This document shows, one piece after another, positions 1 through 5,466 of a DNA stretch of 9,424 bases (its first letter is position 1; every line of letters begins with the position of its first letter). This stretch comes from Sulfurospirillaceae bacterium (GTDB taxonomy: Bacteria > Campylobacterota > Campylobacteria > Campylobacterales > Sulfurospirillaceae), in NCBI GenBank assembly GCA_028705785.1, contig JAQWCT010000089.1, forward strand, positions 1 to 9,424. Direction: 5' to 3'. A program made the translations under genes and the position numbers. The notes beneath the pieces are model-generated. The model did no database searches. It was not told where the DNA came from and saw only the letters and a program-made list of their open reading frames with translations.

Positions 1-1
1 T

Positions 2-685
2 GGCTACGGTAATAAAATTGCAAAAATGGATGAACGCATTCGTTCTCTTGAAAAAACGAATGATGAGTTAAAAACTGAAAATAATCAGCTCAAAGAGTAT
101 GCAGCTGAGAGTAGAAAACTTCGCAATGATGATCAAGAAAAAATCAAAGCAGTTTTAAGTGAACTTAGCTCGTTGATAGATTCAATCAATAAAAATTATG
201 TTTCTAAAGATAAATTTGATCAACTTTCCAATGAACTTAAAGGGAAAAGTCCTTCAAAAACAACCACTCCGACTCCTGATGCGACAAAAAAAGAGACAGC
301 AAAAGATAACAAACCAGCTACTTCTAAAGAATTAAGCACAAAGGATAGTGCAACTTTGATTAAAGAAGCAGATGATTTGTATGAAAAAAAATCTTATAAT
401 GAAGCGAAGGTTCTTTATGGAGAGTTACTCAATCGAAATTATAAGCCAGCTAAGGTCAATTATAATCTCGGTGAAATAGCTTATACACAAAAGTCTTATA
501 CTTCTGCTATCGAACATTACAAAACAAGTATCTCACTGGTTGAAAAAGCCGCTTATGCGCCTACTCTTTTATATCATACAGGTTCCTCGTTTGAGAAATT
601 GAGTAAAAATAAAGAAGCGCAAGCATTTTATAAAGCGCTTAAAGACACTTACCCAGACTCTCCAGAGGCAAAAAAAATAAAATAA
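2..685 (+). CDS. cpoB: CpoB/YbgF-like periplasmic TPR protein, 5' end outside the window
   Basis: This is the C-terminal 227 codons of a gene whose frame is open to the window edge, so the true start and the expected signal peptide lie upstream; the ATG at base 26 is probably internal. Numbering from that Met, residues 1-70 are charged and heptad-like, as in a coiled coil. Residues 75-108 are a Lys/Thr/Ser/Pro-rich linker. Residues 109-219 carry tetratricopeptide-like helices (ADDLYEKKSYNEAKVLYGEL, then YNLGEIAYTQKSYTSAIEHY) and end in SPEAKKIK. Coiled coil plus TPR is the layout of CpoB/YbgF, the periplasmic partner of Tol-Pal that in E. coli links outer-membrane constriction to peptidoglycan synthesis. 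From memory, the C. jejuni gene in this position (Cj0114) follows tolB and pal. Family assignment is good. The exact function in this phylum is inferred, and a generic TPR protein is the alternative. Confidence 0.75.
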   Translation, partial: GYGNKIAKMDERIRSLEKTNDELKTENNQLKEYAAESRKLRNDDQEKIKAVLSELSSLIDSINKNYVSKDKFDQLSNELKGKSPSKTTTPTPDATKKETAKDNKPATSKELSTKDSATLIKEADDLYEKKSYNEAKVLYGELLNRNYKPAKVNYNLGEIAYTQKSYTSAIEHYKTSISLVEKAAYAPTLLYHTGSSFEKLSKNKEAQAFYKALKDTYPDSPEAKKIK

Positions 686-797
686 ACTATTTTTTATACA
701 TCGCCTTGCACAAAAAATACACTTAATCAGAATGCCTAAGGGCATATACAAAAAACTTATGATACAATCCTCACTTTATAAAATAGAGGGAGAACAG
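686..797 (+). promoter_or_regulatory. Gap ahead of slyD with possible promoter and strong ribosome binding site
   Basis: This 112-base gap separates the TPR gene from slyD. Overlapping -10-like hexamers TATGAT (758-763) and TACAAT (763-768) lie about 30 bases before the slyD start. No convincing -35 was found, which is common in this phylum. A small perfect hairpin, ATGCC-TAAG-GGCAT, spans 732-745 and has no T-run after it, so it does not look like an intrinsic terminator. GAGGGAG at 786-792, five bases before the ATG at 798, is a good Shine-Dalgarno sequence and fixes the slyD start. The gap suggests that slyD can be transcribed separately from the tol-pal operon, but the promoter call is by eye only. 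Confidence 0.35.
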
Positions 798-1439
798 ATG
801 AGTATTAGTGAAAATCAAGTCGTCTCTATCCATTATGAACTGAAAGATGTTAGTAATGGTGAGATTTTAGACACGAATTTAAATGCGGCGCCTCTTTCTT
901 TTATTGTTGGGAAAGGTCAAATTATTCCAGGATTAGAAGAGAAGATTAAAGGGTTAAAAGTAGGTGAAAATGCAGATATCACCGTTAAAGCGGAAGATGC
1001 TTATGGCGTATATGATGACAATGCAATACAAACACTTCCAAAAGAGCAATTTGCTGGATTAGAATTACATGTTGGTATGACACTTTATGGTCAAGGCGAG
1101 CATGGTGAAACAGTTCAAGTTGTTGTTAAAAGTTTTAATGATGAAACCGTAGAAATCGATTTTAATCATGCATTAGCAGGTAAAGATTTACTCTTTGCAG
1201 TGAGTGTAGTAGAAGTTCGTGATGCAACAGCTGATGAAATTCTCAGTGGCTATGTAGGTGGCATGGGAAGCCAGGGCGGTTGTGGATGTGGATCAGGTGG
1301 CAGTTGTCACACTACAGATGATGACGATGATGAACATGAATGTTGTGGAAGTGGAGCTCCTGGCCATAAACATGGCGAAGATGGATGTTGCAGCGGTGAA
1401 AGTCACTCTAATGGTGGCGGATGTTGTGGATCACACTAA
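798..1439 (+). CDS. slyD: SlyD, FKBP-type peptidyl-prolyl isomerase with metal-binding tail
   Basis: This 213-residue protein catalyses cis/trans isomerisation of prolyl bonds, acts as a chaperone in the cytoplasm and, in the SlyD family, binds nickel and assists NiFe-hydrogenase maturation. The ATG at 798 is chosen because GAGGGAG sits five bases upstream; an in-frame ATG at 732 would add 22 non-conserved residues and has no such site. Residues 1-70 and about 123-140 form the FKBP fold (VSIHYELKD, IIPGLEEKIKGLKVGE, AEDAYG). The insert-in-flap chaperone domain lies between them, about 71-122. NHALAGKDLLFAVSVVEV is the usual SlyD closing segment. From about residue 150 a Gly/Ser-rich tail carries nine Cys (162, 164, 170, 182, 183, 197, 198, 209, 210), six His (171, 180, 190, 192, 203, 213) and five consecutive Asp (174-178). 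The last 14 bases overlap the next gene. Confidence 0.95.
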   Translation: MSISENQVVSIHYELKDVSNGEILDTNLNAAPLSFIVGKGQIIPGLEEKIKGLKVGENADITVKAEDAYGVYDDNAIQTLPKEQFAGLELHVGMTLYGQGEHGETVQVVVKSFNDETVEIDFNHALAGKDLLFAVSVVEVRDATADEILSGYVGGMGSQGGCGCGSGGSCHTTDDDDDEHECCGSGAPGHKHGEDGCCSGESHSNGGGCCGSH

Positions 1440-2181
1440 TTATATAGCAAAATCGAGAGCCTCTATAGAGGCTCTTAAATCTGCAAATTTACTCAAAAGT
1501 GTTTCTATTAACGCATTGATTCTCGGAGAAAGTGGTGTTGGTAAACAAACGCTTGCTGGGCATATTATTCCTACTTCTGTAGTGGATGCGTCTTCTTTTA
1601 ATGAATTACTTGCGCTTATTGAGACCAATAGTAGTTTAATCGTTAAAAATTTTCATAAAATCACCAATTATAAAAAACTCAAAATTGCACTAGATATTCA
1701 CAAAACAAGAATTATTGCAACATCAGTTTTGCCATTAAATGACCAGTTGATAGATGAATTTTTTAGTTTAAAAATTACCTTACCTCCCCTTCGTGAAAGA
1801 ATGGAAGATGTTTTACCACTTATGGAAAAATTTTCTTTAGAAGCACAAGTCATGTTCGGTGGGGAATTTGAAGAAAAACTCTCTTTAAATAACATTACAC
1901 CTGATTTGAGTAAAAATTGTTACTCCCTAAGACGGTCTGTTTACAATGCCTATTTGATGAGTTCATTTGGTGAAGAAGAAATACTTGCAATGATGGAGCA
2001 ATTTTTATCGGGTAAAATTGGTGGTAGAAACGATTACCGTGATCTTCTATACCTTTTTGATGTCCCACTCATCAAAAGTGGTTATGCAAAATTTGGCTCA
2101 CAACTGACAATGAGCGAAAAATTTGGACTCAATAGAAATACCCTACGCAAAAAAATCAATGATTATAAAGATAGATTTTAA
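1426..2181 (+). CDS. Degenerate NtrC-like AAA+ protein with Fis-type helix-turn-helix
   Basis: The function is unknown; it is probably a DNA-binding regulator. The frame is open well back into slyD. I favour the GTG at 1426, which has GGCGG five bases upstream and gives 251 residues; the ATG at 1411 is an alternative. Residues 34-40 are GESGVGK, the Walker A form typical of sigma-54 activators. TRIIATS (94-100) and PPLRERMEDVLPLM (120-133) also match that family. The C-terminus, residues 221-247 with GLNRNTLRKKI at 234-244, is a Fis-type helix-turn-helix. The GAFTGA sigma-54 contact loop is absent, and the Walker B position reads SSLIVKNFHKI without the usual acidic pair. The sensor II motif GNVREL appears as NCYSLR (164-169). 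The ATPase core is roughly 40 residues shorter than in NtrC by my estimate. It may bind DNA without activating sigma-54. Its overlap with slyD suggests translational coupling. Confidence 0.8.
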   Translation: MDHTNYIAKSRASIEALKSANLLKSVSINALILGESGVGKQTLAGHIIPTSVVDASSFNELLALIETNSSLIVKNFHKITNYKKLKIALDIHKTRIIATSVLPLNDQLIDEFFSLKITLPPLRERMEDVLPLMEKFSLEAQVMFGGEFEEKLSLNNITPDLSKNCYSLRRSVYNAYLMSSFGEEEILAMMEQFLSGKIGGRNDYRDLLYLFDVPLIKSGYAKFGSQLTMSEKFGLNRNTLRKKINDYKDRF

Positions 2182-2187
2182 TTCAAG

Positions 2188-2225
2188 CAAGTTTATAGGT
2201 TTGTATTTCAATAAATATAAACTTG
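2188..2225. promoter_or_regulatory. Perfect 10-base inverted repeat upstream of fabD
   Basis: CAAGTTTATA (2188-2197) is exactly complementary to TATAAACTTG (2216-2225), with an 18-base spacer. In RNA it would form a stem-loop ending about 12 bases before the fabD Shine-Dalgarno AAAGG (2237-2241). In DNA it could be a split operator; the right arm contains TATAAA (2216-2221), a possible -10 element. No T-run follows it, so it is not a typical terminator. It lies wholly in the 66-base gap between the NtrC-like gene and fabD. The repeat itself is certain; any regulatory role is inferred. Confidence 0.5.
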
Positions 2226-2239
2226 TAAATTTCAATAAA
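2205..2239 (+). repeat. 11-base direct repeat ATTTCAATAAA, two copies
   Basis: ATTTCAATAAA occurs at 2205-2215, inside the spacer of the inverted repeat, and again at 2229-2239, with starts 24 bases apart. The second copy runs straight into GG, forming the AAAGG ribosome binding site of fabD six bases before its ATG. A shorter echo, TCAATAA, follows at 2242-2248. This may be a protein-binding repeat or simply duplicated AT-rich leader sequence. Confidence 0.5.
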
Positions 2240-2247
2240 GGTCAATA

Positions 2248-3180
2248 ATGAGTAGTGCAATTTTTATTTTTCCAGGTCAAGGCTCTCAAAAAATTGGTAT
2301 GGGACAAGATTTTTATAACCATTCAACAATAGCTAAAGAGATGATTGAGAAAGCGAGTCAAAGTGTTGGATTTGATTTTACAAAATTACTTTTTGAAGAA
2401 AATGATCGCTTAGAACAGACAGAATTTGCGCAACCTGCCATTTTATTGGTCAGTTTAATAGCACATAAGCTTTTGAGTGAAAAATATCATGAGCTTCCTA
2501 AAGTACTACTTGGTCACTCTTTAGGTGAGTTTTCAGCTCTAAGTGCTAGTGGTGCGATGGATTATCTTGATGCTGTCGAGTTGGTACACCAACGAGGACT
2601 GTTGATGAAAAAGGCTTGTGAAGGTCTTAATGCTGGGATGATGGCACTTTTAGGATTGGATGATGAAAGCGTTGAAGTCCTTACATGTAAGCAAAGAGAA
2701 CTTGGAAAAAAAGTGTGGGCAGCCAATTATAATGGCGATGGACAAATCGTCATCGCAGGAAATAAAGAAGATTTGAGTGCACTCGAACCTCTTTTTAAAG
2801 AAGCTGGCGCTAAAAAAGCAGTTTTGCTTTCGATGTCAGTTGCGAGTCATTGTCCACTTCTCTCATCTGCACAAGCGTCATTAGGTGTTTATTTAGATCA
2901 GTGGGTGAAAAATTCGTTTTGTGCACCGATCATTTCTAATGTAACGGCGAGTGAATATAGCACGAAAGAAGATGCAAAAGAGTTGTTAAAAAGTCAACTT
3001 ATTTCACCGGTTAAGTACAAGCAATCCATCTTACATGTAGAGAGTACTACGGATTGTTTTGTTGAATTTGGCGGCAATGTACTCAAAGGACTCAATAAAA
3101 GAATTACGCAAAAACCGACTTATAGCATCACAGATATGCAAAGCTTGGAAGAAGTTTTAGAATTATTGCAAAAAGGATAA
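2248..3180 (+). CDS. fabD: FabD, malonyl-CoA:ACP transacylase
   Basis: This enzyme moves malonyl groups from CoA to acyl carrier protein, supplying the extender unit for type II fatty acid synthesis in the cytoplasm. The 310-residue length is normal for the family. FPGQGSQ at residues 8-14 supplies the oxyanion-hole Gln11. GHSLGEF at 89-95 contains the nucleophile Ser91. Arg116 in HQRG binds the malonyl carboxylate, and His201 in SVASHCPLL is the catalytic base; these fit E. coli Gln11, Ser92, Arg117 and His201. AANYNGDGQIVIAG (158-171) and ISNVTA are further family motifs. The ATG at 2248 follows AAAGG with a six-base spacer. It heads a compact trio with mtnN, which starts two bases after its stop, and is preceded by an inverted repeat that could control it. 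Confidence 0.97.
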   Translation: MSSAIFIFPGQGSQKIGMGQDFYNHSTIAKEMIEKASQSVGFDFTKLLFEENDRLEQTEFAQPAILLVSLIAHKLLSEKYHELPKVLLGHSLGEFSALSASGAMDYLDAVELVHQRGLLMKKACEGLNAGMMALLGLDDESVEVLTCKQRELGKKVWAANYNGDGQIVIAGNKEDLSALEPLFKEAGAKKAVLLSMSVASHCPLLSSAQASLGVYLDQWVKNSFCAPIISNVTASEYSTKEDAKELLKSQLISPVKYKQSILHVESTTDCFVEFGGNVLKGLNKRITQKPTYSITDMQSLEEVLELLQKG

Positions 3181-3182
3181 AA

Positions 3183-3878
3183 ATGAAAATAGCTATTATG
3201 GGTGCGATGCAAGAAGAGATAACGCCATTACTCGAATTTTTTGGAAAATATGAAACCATTGAATTTGGTAAAAATAAATACTATGTCACAACTTACAAGG
3301 GCTTAGAACTTGTGATTGCTTATAGCAAGATAGGTAAGGTCAATGCTAGTTTAACGGCTTCAACTTTGATTGAAAAATTTGGAGCGACTAAGCTTCTTTT
3401 TTCAGGTGTTGCAGGGGCAGTAAATCCTAGCCTTAAAATCGGTGATTTGATTGTAGCGACAAAACTTGCTCAGCATGACTTGGACATCACTGCATTTGGT
3501 CATCCTCATGGCTTTGTGCCAGAGGGTTCAGTGTTTGTTGAAACCGATAGCACATTAATGGCTTTAGCCCAAAAAGTTGCTTTGGATAAAAAAATTGTAC
3601 TTCAAAAGGGCATTATCGCTACGGGTGATCAATTTATTTGTGATGAGCAGAAAAAAGAGTGGATTGAAAAGACCTTTAATGCTGATGCGCTTGAAATGGA
3701 AGGCGCTTCGGTTGCCGTTGTTTGTGACGCCCTTGGTGTTCCATTTTTTGTTCTTCGTGCGATTAGTGATGCAGCAGATATGGATGCGGGTTTTAGTTTT
3801 GATGAGTTTCTTAATAGTTCAGCAAAAGTGAGTGCCAGCTTCATTATCGCTATGTTGGACGAAATAGCGCATGATTGA
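3183..3878 (+). CDS. mtnN: MtnN (Pfs), 5'-methylthioadenosine/S-adenosylhomocysteine nucleosidase
   Basis: This nucleosidase removes adenine from methylthioadenosine and S-adenosylhomocysteine, recycling by-products of SAM use and feeding autoinducer-2 synthesis where luxS exists. In C. jejuni and H. pylori the same enzyme also cleaves 6-amino-6-deoxyfutalosine in the futalosine route to menaquinone, so a dual role is plausible here. The 231 residues match the family. GAMQEE (7-12) carries catalytic Glu12, ATGDQFI lies at 146-152, EMEG (171-174) gives the ribose-binding Glu173, and RAISDAAD (192-199) gives the catalytic acid Asp196. AGGA within the fabD end, five bases upstream, is the ribosome binding site. 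The gene sits 2 bases after fabD and overlaps the next gene by 8 bases, so the three are probably co-transcribed. Confidence 0.96.
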   Translation: MKIAIMGAMQEEITPLLEFFGKYETIEFGKNKYYVTTYKGLELVIAYSKIGKVNASLTASTLIEKFGATKLLFSGVAGAVNPSLKIGDLIVATKLAQHDLDITAFGHPHGFVPEGSVFVETDSTLMALAQKVALDKKIVLQKGIIATGDQFICDEQKKEWIEKTFNADALEMEGASVAVVCDALGVPFFVLRAISDAADMDAGFSFDEFLNSSAKVSASFIIAMLDEIAHD

Positions 3879-4629
3879 TATTAGTAAGCGCCTTTTACGA
3901 ATTGTGGGCCGAACCAATGCCCGATATAGGTTGATTGAAGAGGGCGATAAAATTCTTTTAGGGCTTAGTGGAGGAAAAGATTCACTGAGCCTTGCCCATC
4001 TTTTAAAACATATGCAACGCGTTGCTCCTTTTGATTTTGAGTTTAAAGCGGTGACTGTTGCTTATGGCATGGGTGAAGATTTGCGTGTGTTACATGAGCA
4101 TTGTTTGGAACATGGCATTGACCATGAGATTTATGATACGAAAATCTTTGAGTTAGCACAAGATAAAATACGCACTAACTCCTCCTTTTGTAGCTTTTTT
4201 TCACGAATGCGCAGAGGGGCTTTATATACTTATGCGCTTGAAAAAGGTTATAAAAAACTAGCCCTTGCTCACCATCTTGATGATGCGGTTGAAAGCTTTT
4301 TTATGAATTTTTCGTACAATGGTGCGCTTCGTTCTATGCCACCTATTTACAAGGCGCAAAATGGTTTACAAGTCATTCGTCCACTGATACATGTAAGAGA
4401 GCGACAGCTTGCTGAGTGCGCCAAGGAAGCCAATATGCCTCTCATTGGTGATGAGGCTTGTCCTGCCATGCGATTTGATGTTAAAATGCCCGTAGCGAGA
4501 GCTAAAACCAAAGAGATGTTAGCACAGATGGAAAGAGAAAACCATGCACTGTTTGTTTCTTTGAAAAAAGCTTTTGAAAACATCAATGTATCGAGCTTTT
4601 CTCAAGAGGATTATTTGGAGAGAGATTAA
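3871..4629 (+). CDS. TtcA-like tRNA-thiolation PP-loop ATPase with altered cysteine motif
   Basis: The 252-residue protein belongs to the TtcA/TilS/CTU PP-loop family, whose members activate a tRNA base with ATP. TtcA itself makes 2-thiocytidine at position 32 using a [4Fe-4S] cluster. SGGKDS at 33-38 is the PP-loop, and ALAHHLDDAVESFFMN (131-146) and VIRPLIHVRE (168-177) match TtcA. In E. coli TtcA three cysteines hold the cluster: two in a CxxC motif before RxRRG and one near the C-terminal side. Here the first motif reads CSFFSRMRRG, so Cys107 remains but the second position is Phe110 (codon TTT, one base from TGT). Cys197 in DEACPAM fits the third. The ATG at 3871 overlaps the mtnN end by 8 bases, with little Shine-Dalgarno, suggesting translational coupling. 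From memory it corresponds to C. jejuni Cj0118. Thiolation activity is uncertain, so no symbol is given. Confidence 0.85.
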   Translation: MIDISKRLLRIVGRTNARYRLIEEGDKILLGLSGGKDSLSLAHLLKHMQRVAPFDFEFKAVTVAYGMGEDLRVLHEHCLEHGIDHEIYDTKIFELAQDKIRTNSSFCSFFSRMRRGALYTYALEKGYKKLALAHHLDDAVESFFMNFSYNGALRSMPPIYKAQNGLQVIRPLIHVRERQLAECAKEANMPLIGDEACPAMRFDVKMPVARAKTKEMLAQMERENHALFVSLKKAFENINVSSFSQEDYLERD

Positions 4630-5258
4630 AAACCTTCTTGCAAAATCTTCCACATGGTTTCTATCTCGTCTTCATTTAAATCAATACTACTTTTGAGTTC
4701 AAATAATTTCTTTACATGTAAGAACTCAAAAGCATTATTCCAAGCACATTTTTGATGTGCTGGCAAAAACCCACGAATCAGCGTGATCTCTTTTTCAATG
4801 ACCTCTTCACAATTAAAGCAGATAAAATCATCCCTAAGCCTTCCTTCAAATTCTAAGATTTTAATATAGGCTTCGATGGCAATGCGTTTAGGGTTTTGTT
4901 TATGCCAAATTCGTGAGCACTCTTCAAGTAAATCAAAATAAAAAGTATCTATCGTGCCAATATCTTTAAGATGAAGGTAGAAAAGCCTGATAAAAGGTTG
5001 CCAGATAAACATCCTCCCCATATCGCCATTCCAGCTGGTTCCTAGATGTAGGATTGAGCGAAGTTGAGGGATGGATGACTTTATAGAGGATTGTGATTCA
5101 AAGTCTATTTTATAGCCTAAATTAATCGTAGAGTGCCTTGCGCCATAGAATCTATAAAGTGTTTTAATGTTGTTTTGTGTTAGAATGGTGACGATCAAAT
5201 CTTCGTCTTTGACTCTGTTGATGTTGATAATATAACCTTGCATAAGGAATTTTAGCAT
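4626..5258 (-). CDS. recO: RecO, DNA repair and recombination mediator
   Basis: RecO anneals single strands and, with RecR, helps load RecA at gaps (RecFOR pathway; this phylum often lacks RecF). The 210-residue protein is shorter than the roughly 240 residues usual elsewhere, in line with Campylobacterota RecO. MQGYIININRVKDEDLIVTI at residues 6-25 is the start of the N-terminal OB-fold, and GARHSTINLGYKIDFE (39-54) continues it. The remainder is helical. CFNC (147-150) with HQKC (168-171) could form a zinc site like that of Deinococcus RecO. The start is uncertain: Met1 (5258-5256) has only a weak GAG before it, and Met6 (5243-5241), where family similarity begins, is equally possible. It converges on the TtcA-like gene, their stop codons sharing TTAA at 4626-4629, and diverges from gltB. 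Confidence 0.85.
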   Translation of the reverse strand: MLKFLMQGYIININRVKDEDLIVTILTQNNIKTLYRFYGARHSTINLGYKIDFESQSSIKSSIPQLRSILHLGTSWNGDMGRMFIWQPFIRLFYLHLKDIGTIDTFYFDLLEECSRIWHKQNPKRIAIEAYIKILEFEGRLRDDFICFNCEEVIEKEITLIRGFLPAHQKCAWNNAFEFLHVKKLFELKSSIDLNEDEIETMWKILQEGF

Positions 5259-5466
5259 CTCTATAATTGCTCAATATTAATTTAAAATATTAGTTTTATC
5301 TTTTTATCGTATAAATTTAATTTTATATTAATATTAAATATGATATAGAAAAGACCATAAACCCCCGTAAAGTAGTGTTTAATCAAAAAATAAGCATTTT
5401 TTATGTAACATCCCCTCACTTTTAGCTTAACGAATGCTATGAAAATTATGATAAAGGTTTGTTATT
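5259..5466. promoter_or_regulatory. AT-rich divergent intergenic region between recO and gltB
   Basis: No coding frame is evident in these 208 bases. The part nearest recO (about 5270-5345) is almost pure A/T and contains AATATTAA twice (5273-5280 and 5330-5337) and a perfect 10-base palindrome, ATATTAATAT (5325-5334). Possible -10 elements for gltB are TATGAT (5339-5344) and an extended form, TGCTATGAA (5435-5443). No sigma-54 GG/GC signature was found. AAAAAAT-AAGC-ATTTTTT (5385-5402) is a 7-base A/T-only inverted repeat. AAAGG at 5453-5457, nine bases before the ATG, is the gltB ribosome binding site. Both flanking genes must have their promoters here. The exact elements are by-eye guesses. 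Confidence 0.4.

Noticed and set aside
671..697. AT-only inverted repeat AAAAAATA...TATTTTTT after the TPR gene as a terminator
   Set aside because: The stem has no G-C pairs and would be unstable, and such matches are expected by chance in this AT-rich sequence; not enough to call a terminator.
732..797. Upstream in-frame ATG at 732 as the slyD start
   Set aside because: It lies in a small hairpin (ATGCC-TAAG-GGCAT) with no ribosome binding site and adds 22 residues unlike SlyD N-termini; the ATG at 798 has GAGGGAG at the right distance.
1258..1410. Longer version of the NtrC-like protein starting at the ATG at 1258
   Set aside because: The extra about 50 residues are a second-frame reading of the repetitive slyD tail (runs of Val, Met, Asn) with no similarity to a regulator domain; open only because glycine-rich codons avoid stops in this frame.
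3577..3844. Alternative-frame open reading frames on both strands inside mtnN
   Set aside because: They overlap the catalytic core of mtnN, have low-complexity hydrophobic or Ser/Ala-rich translations and no independent start signals.
5385..5402. AAAAAAT-AAGC-ATTTTTT as a terminator or operator
   Set aside because: It is a 7-base A/T-only stem, no gene is transcribed into it from the left, and it lies between divergent genes.
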